Below, one piece after another: positions 16,783 to 26,157 of a DNA stretch of 64,000 nucleotides (position 1 is its first letter; every line of letters begins with the position of its first letter). The notes below the pieces were generated by a model. The model did not search any database and was not told the DNA's origin. It worked only from the letters and a program-made list of their open reading frames with translations. Position numbers and translations under genes: made by a program. The stretch comes from Paraburkholderia caffeinitolerans. GTDB lineage: Bacteria > Pseudomonadota > Gammaproteobacteria > Burkholderiales > Burkholderiaceae. Where the stretch lies: the NCBI RefSeq assembly GCF_902859945.1, contig NZ_CADIKL010000029.1:36064-100063 (forward strand). Reading direction: 5' to 3'.

Positions 16783-17846
16783 ACGCACACACGTTCGACA
16801 CGCCGTCGTGGTGGCATGAGGTCGAAGCCGCTCCCTATGCGCACGACCTGTTTCAGTTGCTGCGCCGGCTCGACGCGCAGTCCGCGCCTCATCCGCGTCT
16901 CGGCCGGGCATGGTCACCCAGCGACGAGCCCGTGCGCATCGGCCAGCAGCCGTCGCTTGCATTTGCCCCGGCCTCGGTGGCGAGCGCACATGCAAACGAC
17001 GAGCAGTTGCCCCGATTGTCGATTCACGGTTTTGGGCTGTTTGGGCCAAACGGCCCCTTGCCGCTCCATTTGACGGAGTTCGCAAGAAATCGCTTGCGCA
17101 ATCACGACGACCCCGTTCTGTGCGCATTTGCCGATTTGTTCCATCACCGGCTCGCGCTGCTGTTCTACCGCGCATGGGCCGACGCACAACCAACGGTAAG
17201 CGCCGACCGGGACGGCCATTCGTCCTTCGACCGCTACGTCGCGTGCCTCGCGCACATCGGCCTCGCGTCGCTGCCTCACGGCCACACGCCGGGCCCACAC
17301 GCGCTTTACGGCATGACCGGCCGATTGGTGCGCAAATCACGCGACGCACACGGCTTGCAGCAGATGCTGGCCGCGTGGCTGGGCATGCCAGTGCATGTCG
17401 TCGAATGGGTACCGCAGTGGATCGCGCTCGAGCGTGGGGACCGCGTGACCTTGGGACCGGCGGCGGCCGGCGCGCGACTCGGCGGAGGGGCAATGATCGG
17501 CGCGGCTGTACGCGACGCGAGCAGCAAGTTCGAGATCCGCGTGGGTCGCTTGACGCTCGAGCAGTTTCGCGCGCTGCTGCCTGGAACAACCACGATGAAG
17601 GAACTGGCGGCATGGGTACGCGCCTATGTCGGCCGTGAATTCGCGTGGGATTTGCGGCTCGTGCTCGCGAACGAAGCCATCGTACCGATCAGTCTGGGCG
17701 ATGCCACGCCGCTTGGGTGGGGCAGTTGGCTCGGCGCGAGAGAGCACGCAGCCGATACGGCGGACAGCGTGGCGCACAGCGACGAGTCGCACGCCGACGA
17801 TTTCGTCTATTCGCCCGAGCACGCCCTTGCGGCCGGCGCAATATGA
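16779..17846 (+). CDS. tssG: T6SS baseplate protein TssG
   Basis: TssG is the baseplate wedge subunit that pairs with TssF. The 355-aa sequence shows DLFQLLRRLDAQSAPHPRLG near the start, RIGQQPSLAFAPASV, FGLFGPNGPLPLHLTEFA, FHHRLALLFYRAW and the C-terminal LGWGSWLG, all characteristic. It overlaps tssF by 4 nt. In many T6SS loci clpV (tssH) follows tssG; here vgrG follows after a 97-nt AT-rich gap and no clpV is found, so the sheath-recycling ATPase must be encoded elsewhere or be missing. Confidence 0.95.
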   Translation: MNAHTFDTPSWWHEVEAAPYAHDLFQLLRRLDAQSAPHPRLGRAWSPSDEPVRIGQQPSLAFAPASVASAHANDEQLPRLSIHGFGLFGPNGPLPLHLTEFARNRLRNHDDPVLCAFADLFHHRLALLFYRAWADAQPTVSADRDGHSSFDRYVACLAHIGLASLPHGHTPGPHALYGMTGRLVRKSRDAHGLQQMLAAWLGMPVHVVEWVPQWIALERGDRVTLGPAAAGARLGGGAMIGAAVRDASSKFEIRVGRLTLEQFRALLPGTTTMKELAAWVRAYVGREFAWDLRLVLANEAIVPISLGDATPLGWGSWLGAREHAADTADSVAHSDESHADDFVYSPEHALAAGAI

Positions 17847-17943
17847 GGCGACAAACCTCGACCGTCGGCTGGCGCTGTGATTTGATTCGTTATGCTTAAC
17901 ATGAATCGTTACACATTAAACATTAAAAATTACACACGCTAAC

Positions 17944-19887
17944 ATGACACGCATCGTTACTGCGAACCTTCCGACCGGCTTCGAAACACTGAGTTTCCTT
18001 TCGCTAACAGGCGCTGAAAGGCTCTCGACCCTCTACACCTTCGACGTGGAAATGGCCAGCGCCAGCGCTTCCCTCGATCTCAACGCGCTGACCGGCAAGC
18101 CGCTCAATCTCACCGTCACCACGCCCGGCGGCCCGCCGCGCTATCTCGGCGGACACATCGTGCGCTGCGAATTCGCCGGCCGCGAAACCGACACGTCGCG
18201 CAGTTACGTCTACTCCCTCACGCTGCGCCCGTGGCTCTGGTATCTCACCCGGACCGTCGACTCGCGCATCTTCCAGAACCTCAGCGCGCCCGACATCGTG
18301 CGCCAGGTCCTCCAGCCCTATGGCTTCACCGTGGAGACGCGCCTCGCCGCCCACTATCGTACCTGGGACTACTGCGTACAGTACCAGGAGAGCGACTTCG
18401 CCTTCGTCAGCCGCATGATGGAGCGCGAGGGCATCTACTACTACTTCCGTCACGAAGCCGACCAACAGGTGCTCGTGCTGATCGACGACATCGCTTCGCA
18501 TGATCCGCTCGCGCTCTACCCCACACTGCCCTGGCTCGCGCCCGACCGCCTCGTGCGCGCTGGCGAAGTCGGCGTCGAGGACTGGCGCCCTGCTGTCGAG
18601 CTGCGCTCCGGCGTCTTCGCCGTCAACGACCACGACTTCCGCAAGCCGCGCGCCGATGTCTCGCAGCGCCGCGCCAACCCGCTCGGCAACGACCATGCCG
18701 GCTACGCGAAATACGACTGGCAAGCAGGTTACATCAACGCCGACGAGGGTAAGCACTACGCCACGATCCGTCTCGAAGAAGAACAAGCCGGCCACGCCCA
18801 GAGCCGCGCCAGCACCCATGCGCTCACCATGGCGCCGGGCTACGTCGTCACGCTCGAAGGCTGCCCGCGCAGCGCCGACAACGTCGCGAACCTGATCGTC
18901 GCGGTCTCCTACCGGCTCCAGGAAGGCGGCTACGCGAGCGGCAGCAGCGAAGCGAGCTACGCCTTCGACTTCGTCGTGCAGCCCACCTCGCTACCCTGGC
19001 GCGCGCCAAGCGTTACCCCGGTGCCCAAAGCCACCGGCCCGCAAACTGCCGTCGTGGTCGGCCCGGCCGGAGAGACGATCTGGACCGACGAGTACGGCCG
19101 CGTGAAGCTCCAGTTCCGCTGGGACCGCTATGGGCAGAGCGACGAAAACAGTTCGTGCTGGGTACGCGTGTCGAGCGCCTGGGCCGGCAGCGAGTTCGGC
19201 GCTTTGCAGGTGCCGCGCATCGGTCAGGAGGTCATCGTCGATTTTCTGAACGGCGAACTCGATCGGCCCGTCGTCACGGGCCGCATCTACAACGCCGAGC
19301 AGATGCCGCCGTTCAGCTTGCCGGGTTCAGCCACGCAAAGCGGCATCGTCACGCGCACGCCGGGCGGCACCACGGCCAACGCGAACATGCTGCGCTTCGA
19401 GGACAAAGCCGGCGCCGAGCAGGTGATGCTGCATGCCGAGCGCGATCTCGACATGGCGGTCGAGAACAATTCCACGCAAACAGTTGGCGGAGACAAGACC
19501 ACGATCATCAATGGGACCTCGACCACCGAGATCAACGGCAACTCGATCACGAAGATCAACGGCAACTCGGTGAACGAAACCCATGGAAACGCGCTCACGA
19601 TGATCGCCGGGACCTCGTCGCAGCTCGTGCTCGGCAACAACCTGATCGGCACGCTCGGATCCCAGGAACTGCTGAACACGAACCAGCTCATCGCGGCCAT
19701 CCTCCAGGAGTTCGTGATCGGCCAGCAATTCACGGCCATCGGATCGACGCTTGGCTCCGTGGGCGTGAGCGGTCAGAACATCGGCGTCCAGTTGGGCATG
19801 ACCGGAGTACGGGTCAACAAAATCGGCACGGCAGTAGACGCAATCGATACCTCGGTTACGCACGTCGGTTGTTCCGTGAAGTTCTGA
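17944..19887 (+). CDS. vgrG: T6SS spike protein VgrG (copy 1)
   Basis: VgrG trimers cap the Hcp tube and carry effectors through the target membrane. The 647-aa protein has the gp27-like hub (about residues 20-350), the gp5 OB-fold with GPAGETIWTDEYGRVKLQF near 375-395, the NMLRFEDKAGAEQV segment, then an octapeptide beta-helix of about five ING-type repeats (19507-19626) and an 85-residue C-terminal region that matches no toxin domain I know. No enzymatic extension is recognised. The start codon has no clear ribosome site; the 97-nt AT-rich leader may hold its own promoter. The central hub is almost identical to copy 2. Confidence 0.95.
   Translation: MTRIVTANLPTGFETLSFLSLTGAERLSTLYTFDVEMASASASLDLNALTGKPLNLTVTTPGGPPRYLGGHIVRCEFAGRETDTSRSYVYSLTLRPWLWYLTRTVDSRIFQNLSAPDIVRQVLQPYGFTVETRLAAHYRTWDYCVQYQESDFAFVSRMMEREGIYYYFRHEADQQVLVLIDDIASHDPLALYPTLPWLAPDRLVRAGEVGVEDWRPAVELRSGVFAVNDHDFRKPRADVSQRRANPLGNDHAGYAKYDWQAGYINADEGKHYATIRLEEEQAGHAQSRASTHALTMAPGYVVTLEGCPRSADNVANLIVAVSYRLQEGGYASGSSEASYAFDFVVQPTSLPWRAPSVTPVPKATGPQTAVVVGPAGETIWTDEYGRVKLQFRWDRYGQSDENSSCWVRVSSAWAGSEFGALQVPRIGQEVIVDFLNGELDRPVVTGRIYNAEQMPPFSLPGSATQSGIVTRTPGGTTANANMLRFEDKAGAEQVMLHAERDLDMAVENNSTQTVGGDKTTIINGTSTTEINGNSITKINGNSVNETHGNALTMIAGTSSQLVLGNNLIGTLGSQELLNTNQLIAAILQEFVIGQQFTAIGSTLGSVGVSGQNIGVQLGMTGVRVNKIGTAVDAIDTSVTHVGCSVKF
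18196..18722 (+). repeat. Identical block shared by the two vgrG genes (copy at 20226-20752)
   Basis: By reading the two genes side by side with an offset of 2030, the 527 bp here match 20226-20752 without a difference that I can see, silent positions included. On either side similarity continues to about 19480/21510 but with scattered substitutions. This pattern fits gene conversion or a recent duplication acting on the gp27-like hub. Confidence 0.9.
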
Positions 19888-19976
19888 TTCTGCCTTGCGT
19901 TCATGAAATTCATCGAACCTGCAAGCGTTGGCGCTTTTCCTGAGTTTTTTTCCAAAACCATTACTGAGAGGCTGAC

Positions 19977-22013
19977 ATGACGCATAACGTTACCGCGACA
20001 CTGCCCCCTGGCTTCGAGACGTTGAGCTTTCGCTCGCTAAAAGGCACCGAGAGACTCTCGACCCTCTACACCTTCGATGTGGAAATGGTCAGCCCCAGTG
20101 CCGCGCTCGATCTCAATACACTGACCGGCAAGCCACTCAACCTCGCCATCGCCACGCCCGGTGCACCACGCTATCTCGGCGGACACATCGTGCGCTGCGC
20201 ATTCGCCGGCCGCGAAACCGACACCTCGCGCAGTTACGTCTACTCCCTCACGCTGCGCCCGTGGCTCTGGTATCTCACCCGGACCGTCGACTCGCGCATC
20301 TTCCAGAACCTCAGCGCGCCCGACATCGTGCGCCAGGTCCTCCAGCCCTATGGCTTCACCGTGGAGACGCGCCTCGCCGCCCACTATCGTACCTGGGACT
20401 ACTGCGTACAGTACCAGGAGAGCGACTTCGCCTTCGTCAGCCGCATGATGGAGCGCGAGGGCATCTACTACTACTTCCGTCACGAAGCCGACCAACAGGT
20501 GCTCGTGCTGATCGACGACATCGCTTCGCATGATCCGCTCGCGCTCTACCCCACACTGCCCTGGCTCGCGCCCGACCGCCTCGTGCGCGCTGGCGAAGTC
20601 GGCGTCGAGGACTGGCGCCCTGCTGTCGAGCTGCGCTCCGGCGTCTTCGCCGTCAACGACCACGACTTCCGCAAGCCGCGCGCCGATGTCTCGCAGCGCC
20701 GCGCCAACCCGCTCGGCAACGACCATGCCGGCTACGCGAAATACGACTGGCAGGCCGGCTATATCAACGCCGACGAGGGGCAACGCTACGCCACCGTCCG
20801 GCTCGAAGAGGAACAGGCAGGCCATGCGCAGAGCCGCGCAAGCACCCATGCGCGCACCATGGCGCCGGGCTACGTCGTCACGCTCGAAGGCTGCCCGCGC
20901 AGCGCCGACAACGTCGCGAACCTGATCGTCGCGGTCTCCTATCGGCTCCAGGAAGGCGGCTACGCGAGCGGCAGCAGCGAGGCGAGCTACGACTTCGACT
21001 TCGTTGTGCAGCCCACCTCACTACCCTGGCGCGCGCCAAGCGTTACCCCGGTGCCCAAAGCCACCGGCCCGCAAACTGCCGTCGTGGTCGGTCCGGCCGG
21101 AGAGACGATCTGGACCGACGAGTACGGCCGCGTGAAGCTCCAGTTCCGCTGGGACCGTTACGGTCAGAGCGATGAAAACAGTTCGTGCTGGGTGCGCGTG
21201 TCGAGCGCCTGGGCCGGCACCGAGTTCGGCGCGCTGCAGGTGCCGCGCATCGGTCAGGAAGTGGTCGTCGATTTTCTGAACGGCGAGCTCGATCGCCCGC
21301 TCGTCACGGGCCGTATCTACAACGCCGAGCAGATGCCGCCGTTCGCCCTGCCGGGCGCGGCCACACAAAGCGGCATCGTCACGCGCACGCCGGGCGGCAC
21401 CACGGCCAACGCGAACATGCTGCGCTTCGAGGACAAGCCCGGCGCCGAGCAGGTGATGCTGCACGCCGAGCGCAATTTCGACGTGTGCGTCGAGAACGAT
21501 GCCTCGCACAAAGTGGGCGCGAACCAGACCACCGTGATCGACGGTGACTCGACGACGATCATCAACGGCAGTTCGTACACGACCATTGAGCAGGATTCGG
21601 TCACGACCATCAACGGCGATTCCTGCACCACCATCAACGGCGACTCGTGCTCGACCATCAACGGCAACACAACCTCGCTGATCAACGGCAATTCGGGCGC
21701 CCTGCAAAACGGCAATGTGGCGGGGATGATCAACGGCACGTCGACCCAGTTGGTCGTCGGCAACTCGCTGATCGGTTGCGTCGGTTCCCAGGAAATCATG
21801 GCCATCAACGGACTTCTCGCCCACATCGTCCTGGAAATGGTCACCGGTGTGCAAGCTGTGGCCACCGGCCTCGCGGTCGCCGCAACGGGCACGGTCATCC
21901 AGACCACCGGCGCCGCAATGAGCCAGACTGCGTTTAGTCTCAGCAACACTCACATGGCCGTGGCCTCGACGGATACGTCGGTGACCCTCGTCGGCTGCTC
22001 CTGCACGTACTGA
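19977..22013 (+). CDS. vgrG: T6SS spike protein VgrG (copy 2)
   Basis: This is a second spike protein, 678 aa, with the same gp27 hub and gp5 OB-fold as copy 1. The needle differs: nine 8-residue units of the form (V/I)xGxxxxx, such as INGDSCTT, encoded by a strict 24-bp period at 21537-21752, precede a hydrophobic, Ala/Thr/Val-rich C-terminal region of about 85 residues ending in TSVTLVGCSCTY. Copy 1 ends in a related GCS motif. GAGAGG sits 6-7 nt before the start. The distinct tails suggest that the two spikes accept different tips or cargo from the downstream module (inference). Confidence 0.95.
   Translation: MTHNVTATLPPGFETLSFRSLKGTERLSTLYTFDVEMVSPSAALDLNTLTGKPLNLAIATPGAPRYLGGHIVRCAFAGRETDTSRSYVYSLTLRPWLWYLTRTVDSRIFQNLSAPDIVRQVLQPYGFTVETRLAAHYRTWDYCVQYQESDFAFVSRMMEREGIYYYFRHEADQQVLVLIDDIASHDPLALYPTLPWLAPDRLVRAGEVGVEDWRPAVELRSGVFAVNDHDFRKPRADVSQRRANPLGNDHAGYAKYDWQAGYINADEGQRYATVRLEEEQAGHAQSRASTHARTMAPGYVVTLEGCPRSADNVANLIVAVSYRLQEGGYASGSSEASYDFDFVVQPTSLPWRAPSVTPVPKATGPQTAVVVGPAGETIWTDEYGRVKLQFRWDRYGQSDENSSCWVRVSSAWAGTEFGALQVPRIGQEVVVDFLNGELDRPLVTGRIYNAEQMPPFALPGAATQSGIVTRTPGGTTANANMLRFEDKPGAEQVMLHAERNFDVCVENDASHKVGANQTTVIDGDSTTIINGSSYTTIEQDSVTTINGDSCTTINGDSCSTINGNTTSLINGNSGALQNGNVAGMINGTSTQLVVGNSLIGCVGSQEIMAINGLLAHIVLEMVTGVQAVATGLAVAATGTVIQTTGAAMSQTAFSLSNTHMAVASTDTSVTLVGCSCTY
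20226..20752 (+). repeat. Second copy of the identical vgrG hub block
   Basis: This is the partner of 18196-18722. The block ends within the codons for YDWQ(A/A)GY, after which synonymous differences appear (GGCAAGCAGG against GGCAGGCCGG), marking one boundary of the homogenised segment. Confidence 0.9.
21537..21752 (+). repeat. 24-bp periodic repeat encoding the VgrG2 beta-helix needle
   Basis: Nine 24-bp units, most containing ATCAACGGC in the same phase (21561, 21609, 21633, 21657, 21681, 21729), encode octapeptides with (V/I)xGxxxxx periodicity. T4 gp5 builds its triple-stranded beta-helix from octapeptides of this kind. Confidence 0.85.
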
Positions 22014-22028
22014 CGCACAGGTGCCTCC

Positions 22029-24413
22029 ATGAAAATCATCAAGCCCATGGCCGCCGGCATCGTGACACGCATTTACCGGCTCGACGGCATTGAGCGGCTC
22101 GGCGTGGCCATGCCGGTCATGACGACGCTCGAAGAGACCCCCTGCATCATGGGCGAGCAGGAATTGATGCGACTCGCGCCCGAGGTGCTGCGCACCGCCA
22201 TGCTCGACGCGGGGTACGCCAAGCCGCATGCGGAATTCCTTGTTGCCGCGAACGCCTTCGCTACGCATTGCGATGCGCAGCGCACGAGCCGCGTCGGCGT
22301 CGAGTTCGGCGGCTGCGCGAAGCATCTGGCCGTCGCCTTTCCCGAAACGCTCGACGAAGCGAGCATTGCGCTCGACGAGTTCATGCCGCTCGCGATCGAC
22401 ACGCCCGAGCGACGCGCGCTGTACGGCGAATGGGACCAGGCGAGCGCCGCCGCCGATCCGTTCGGTTTTCCCCCGGCATTCGAACGTGCATGGTTCAACG
22501 TGGCGCCCCCCGATCAGCAGCGCCACGATCTGCAAGCCTGGCCTGACGCGGTGCCGTGGCGCATCGCCGGCATGCATCCGATTCACGCCCGGCAGCAGGG
22601 TACCTTGCTGCCATTGCGCGGCCGATGCTTCGTGATACGGCAAGGTGCGGCGTGCCTCGAACCGGTGCCGATGCGCCTGTCTACAGTCTGGTTCATGCCC
22701 GACCGGGAACGCGCCATCCTCGTCTTCCACGGTGAAACCCCCGTCGAGCAATTCGATGCGAACGACATCGAAAGTCTGATGCTCGCCATTGAGACGCCGG
22801 ACGAGCCACGCAGCATGGAGCACTACGCGCAGGTTCATGCGAAGCGCACGCATGCGCAGGACGCGGCCCTGCACTCGCTGGTCGATGCGGACCTGATGCC
22901 TTCGAAGGTGAATTCCACGGCCTCGTTCCCCGATCCCACGCCGTCCGGCCCGGCTTGGCAGAATTCCATGCAGCGTTACGGCGAGCGACTCATGCACGAA
23001 GCCCAGGCGCGTGCGCACGCAGCGCAGCCGACAACACTCGCCGGCGCCGCCGCGCAGCCCTCCGTCAGCTTTGGCGCGCTCAACATGCCCAGCACCGCTC
23101 CCGCCCTGCCGCGCATGAGCGAACTCGCCGACTTCGTGGCGAAAAATCTGGCCATGGCCGACGAAGCGACGGCGCAGGCCCGCGCGAACGCAGTTGCGGC
23201 ACGCACGCGCATGGCCGCGCAACCCGGCGTGCCGCAAGGCGCCGGCGCAGGACGCCGCGGGCCGCCCCAGATCAAGCGGCTGATGGATACCCTGCGCGCC
23301 ACGCCGGCCGCCACGCCACTGTTGCAACCTGACCTCGAGGGCAAGCTGCTTGCCATGTACCGTCAGTCGGCTCAGCACCAGGATGCCGCTTTTACCGCTT
23401 CGCCAGAAGCTTCGCAGTCCGCAAGGATACGCTTGCGGGAGAAGCTGGTGCGCGGCGAATCGCTGGCCGGCGAGGATTTGACAGGCATCGATCTGAGCGG
23501 ACTCGATCTGCGCGGCGCGGACCTGAGCAATGCACTCATGGAAAGCGCCAACCTGAGCGGCACCGACCTGAGTGAAGCCACGCTCGCGGGCGCGGTACTC
23601 GTGCGCGCCACCCTGCATCGCACGCAGCTCACGGGCGCGAACCTCAGCGAGGCCAACCTGTCGCTCGCCAACTGCGAAGAAACCTCGTTCAAAGGCACAA
23701 CACTCGACCGCGCGACGTGCGAAAAAGCGATCTTTCGCCGCTGCGACTTCAGTGCCGCGCATCTGGAGCGAACCGCTCTACGCGAGTGCGAATGGGAAGC
23801 ACCGCGCTTCGCCGGGGCGGCGCTCAACGATCTCGTGATTGCTGAACAAACATTCTCGGGCGCCGACTTCAGCGGAACGACGATCCGCAAGATGTCGTTC
23901 GTCCAATGCACGCTGCAGGAAACGTCGTTCGACAACGCGAATATCGAGGGATTCGGTTTTCTGAGCACCCGCGCGAGCCAGTTGCGCTTCGACGGCGCAA
24001 TGATCCGCAAGGCGTGCTTCATCAAGGACACCCGGCTCGACGCCACGCGCTTCGCCGGTGCAGCGCTCACGGAAGTCAACTTCCGCTCAACCACGGCACC
24101 GGGCCTGTACCTCGCAGGCGCACGAACCGCACAATGCGACTTCTCCGACGCCATGCTCACGGGCGCGAACCTGCGCGGTGCGCACCTGCGCGACGCCATG
24201 ATGATCCGCACCGACCTCACAGATGCCGATCTGTCGAACAGCGACCTGATCGGCGCGTTCATGCGCGGTGCGAACCTCACACGCGCGAAGCTCGCCGGGG
24301 CGAACCTGTTTCGCGCGCTGCTCGCCGAGGCGCGGCTCGATGATCTCGCCGGACTCGACGCTGCCTACACAGTTCAGACTACGTGGGTCCCACGCGCGAG
24401 GGCAGCGGCATGA
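22029..24413 (+). CDS. DUF2169 domain protein with pentapeptide-repeat C-terminus (T6SS accessory)
   Basis: This 794-aa protein is encoded just after vgrG copy 2. Residues 1 to about 300 are a DUF2169 domain (MPVMTTLEETPCIMGEQEL, FPPAFERAWFNVAPPDQQ, GMHPIHARQQGTLLPLRGR), a family linked to T6SS spike assembly and cargo loading. A flexible Ala/Pro/Met-rich linker (about 300-475) leads to roughly 300 residues of pentapeptide repeats of the A(D/N)LSx type (for example LSGLDLRGADLS), which fold as a right-handed quadrilateral beta-helix. It probably acts in the cytoplasm as an adaptor, or is exported with VgrG; no catalytic motif is seen. Its stop overlaps the next start (ATGA). Confidence 0.88.
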   Translation: MKIIKPMAAGIVTRIYRLDGIERLGVAMPVMTTLEETPCIMGEQELMRLAPEVLRTAMLDAGYAKPHAEFLVAANAFATHCDAQRTSRVGVEFGGCAKHLAVAFPETLDEASIALDEFMPLAIDTPERRALYGEWDQASAAADPFGFPPAFERAWFNVAPPDQQRHDLQAWPDAVPWRIAGMHPIHARQQGTLLPLRGRCFVIRQGAACLEPVPMRLSTVWFMPDRERAILVFHGETPVEQFDANDIESLMLAIETPDEPRSMEHYAQVHAKRTHAQDAALHSLVDADLMPSKVNSTASFPDPTPSGPAWQNSMQRYGERLMHEAQARAHAAQPTTLAGAAAQPSVSFGALNMPSTAPALPRMSELADFVAKNLAMADEATAQARANAVAARTRMAAQPGVPQGAGAGRRGPPQIKRLMDTLRATPAATPLLQPDLEGKLLAMYRQSAQHQDAAFTASPEASQSARIRLREKLVRGESLAGEDLTGIDLSGLDLRGADLSNALMESANLSGTDLSEATLAGAVLVRATLHRTQLTGANLSEANLSLANCEETSFKGTTLDRATCEKAIFRRCDFSAAHLERTALRECEWEAPRFAGAALNDLVIAEQTFSGADFSGTTIRKMSFVQCTLQETSFDNANIEGFGFLSTRASQLRFDGAMIRKACFIKDTRLDATRFAGAALTEVNFRSTTAPGLYLAGARTAQCDFSDAMLTGANLRGAHLRDAMMIRTDLTDADLSNSDLIGAFMRGANLTRAKLAGANLFRALLAEARLDDLAGLDAAYTVQTTWVPRARAAA

Positions 24414-25495
24414 TGTTCACACGTGACACCCTGCTCCAGCATGTGCGCGACGGCGCACCCGTGCGCGATGTCGAACTGCGAGGGCTCTCTCTCGATGATT
24501 GCGATCTTGCCGGCACGCGGTTCGAAGGCGTGACCTTCGTTGGTACGACATTCACACGCGCATCGCTGCGCGAATGCTTGTTCCAGCGTTGCGAACTGCG
24601 CGACGTCACGCTCGCGCACGCGGTCCTCAGCGGCAGTGTCTGGCTCGACTGCCGCTTAACTTCGGTGGACGCGTCGCACAGCACGCTCGCCAAGGTCCGG
24701 CTGCACGGCTCGAAGGCAAGCGACTGCGATTTCAGCTCGGCACGCGCACAAGAACTGGCCTGCATCGAAAGCACGCTCGAACGATGCCGATTCGACGCCG
24801 CCGAGGTGGACCGCGCCATGTTCGAACGCACCGAGCTGGCCGGCGTCTCGTTCGAGCAGGCACATATCGAGAAAACGGTGTTCCACAAGATCGACCTGCG
24901 CGATGTGGCCTTCACCGAGGCGCGACTGATCAAGACCGCATTCATCGGTTGCCAATTGGACGACCAGCGGCTTCACGACCTGAGGCTGGAAGCCTGCCAG
25001 TTCGCCCGATGCTCGCTGACGAACGCCGTCTTCGACCGCACATCGCTGCCCAACTGCAATTTTCAGGACACGGACCTCGCAGGCGCATCGTTCGTGGCCG
25101 TACACGCGCCGGGCGCGGTCTTCCATCAGGCGCGCCTGCCACAAGCCCGGTTCCGCCAGGCGCATCTGCCCAGCACGATGTGGATCGAGGCCTGCGCACA
25201 ACACACGGACTTCAGCGGCGCATCGCTGGAGGCCGCGCAGTTTCAGCGTGCGGATGCAAGCCACGCCTCGTTCGAGGGCGCGTACCTCGTGCGCGCCGAT
25301 TTTTCGGACGCCGTCCTCACGGACGCCAACATGCACGATGCGCGCATCGACGGGTTGCGCTGCCAGGGCGCTGTCGACGCCCCCTGCGCGGGACATCCCG
25401 CCATCGCGCCCGACGACGCCGCGCAACTGGCCGCCGAACGATGGTCGCGCGAGCGCGACGCGCACCTCGGCACCGACACCTACGGAGAATCATGA
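24410..25495 (+). CDS. Pentapeptide-repeat protein (T6SS accessory)
   Basis: This 361-aa protein consists almost wholly of degenerate pentapeptide repeats (CDLAGTRFEGVTFVGTTFT, CDFSSARAQELACIESTLE and so on), with C-terminal polar sequence from about residue 325. No signal peptide, membrane helix or active-site motif is visible. Start 24410 overlaps the upstream gene by 4 nt; an in-frame GTG at 24383 is less likely. Being inside the vgrG-PAAR interval argues for a role in spike assembly or as exported cargo. An immunity or DNA-mimic role like that of other pentapeptide proteins is possible but not supported here. Confidence 0.85.
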   Translation: MMFTRDTLLQHVRDGAPVRDVELRGLSLDDCDLAGTRFEGVTFVGTTFTRASLRECLFQRCELRDVTLAHAVLSGSVWLDCRLTSVDASHSTLAKVRLHGSKASDCDFSSARAQELACIESTLERCRFDAAEVDRAMFERTELAGVSFEQAHIEKTVFHKIDLRDVAFTEARLIKTAFIGCQLDDQRLHDLRLEACQFARCSLTNAVFDRTSLPNCNFQDTDLAGASFVAVHAPGAVFHQARLPQARFRQAHLPSTMWIEACAQHTDFSGASLEAAQFQRADASHASFEGAYLVRADFSDAVLTDANMHDARIDGLRCQGAVDAPCAGHPAIAPDDAAQLAAERWSRERDAHLGTDTYGES

Positions 25496-26157
25496 TGAAG
25501 ACGAACATCGCCGCACTCCCTGTGAACCGATCAGGCGCCGCCGGGCCACTTCCCGCCGGCACAGTCCTCGCACCGCTGACCGACGGCCTCTGGCTTGTCG
25601 CCACGCATCACGCAAGCGTGTCCTGCCGGCGCGCCTTCTCGTGCCTGATCGATCCGCAGCCCGGTGACCGCGTCGCGATCTGCGAGAGCGGCGGCGAAAC
25701 CTTTGTGCTCGCCGTGCTCGAGCGCGCGATCGAGAACTCTGTCACGCACCTGCGCGTGGAAGGCGATCTGCTACTCGAAGCGACGCACGATCTGCAAATG
25801 CGCGCGGGCCGCGAACTAAGCAGCTCAGCGCAGCAGACACTGCGGCTCGACACGCAGGAGTTGCATGTGGGCACGCGAACAGCCCATCTAACCGGTGAGG
25901 ATGTCGAAATGCATGCGGGTGAAGCGCGCTTGCATACGGGGCTCATGCGCGTTGTCGCGAACGTGCTCGAAAGCGTGGCGAAGCGCATCACCCAGGTGAG
26001 CCGCACCACGTATCGCAGTGTCGAGACCGTCGATCATCTGCGCGCCGCGCATGTCGATCATGCGGCTAGCGCGAGCATGCGCCTGCATGGCTCGACCATG
26101 GTCCTGACAGCAGAGCAGCTAACCAAGGTCGATGCCGAACAAATCCATCTGGGGTGA
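25492..26157 (+). CDS. DUF3540 protein (T6SS accessory)
   Basis: This 221-aa protein has features of DUF3540, a family found in T6SS vgrG clusters. The N-terminal half contains ASVSCRRAFSCLIDPQPGDRVAIC, resembling an OB-like segment, and the second half is a beta-rich stretch (LEATHDLQMRAGRELSSSA and LDTQELHVGTRTAHLTGEDV) with VgrG-needle-like periodicity. GGAGA at 25484-25488 fits either of two adjacent ATGs (25492 or 25495). It overlaps both neighbours by 4 nt. It probably helps to assemble the VgrG/PAAR tip; the precise role is unknown. Confidence 0.82.
   Translation: MMKTNIAALPVNRSGAAGPLPAGTVLAPLTDGLWLVATHHASVSCRRAFSCLIDPQPGDRVAICESGGETFVLAVLERAIENSVTHLRVEGDLLLEATHDLQMRAGRELSSSAQQTLRLDTQELHVGTRTAHLTGEDVEMHAGEARLHTGLMRVVANVLESVAKRITQVSRTTYRSVETVDHLRAAHVDHAASASMRLHGSTMVLTAEQLTKVDAEQIHLG

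Noticed and set aside
21021..23762. 913-codon open frame on the minus strand across vgrG2 and the DUF2169 gene
   Set aside because: It is antisense to two well-supported genes, low-complexity (His/Arg/Gly-rich), and arises from high GC content and codon bias.
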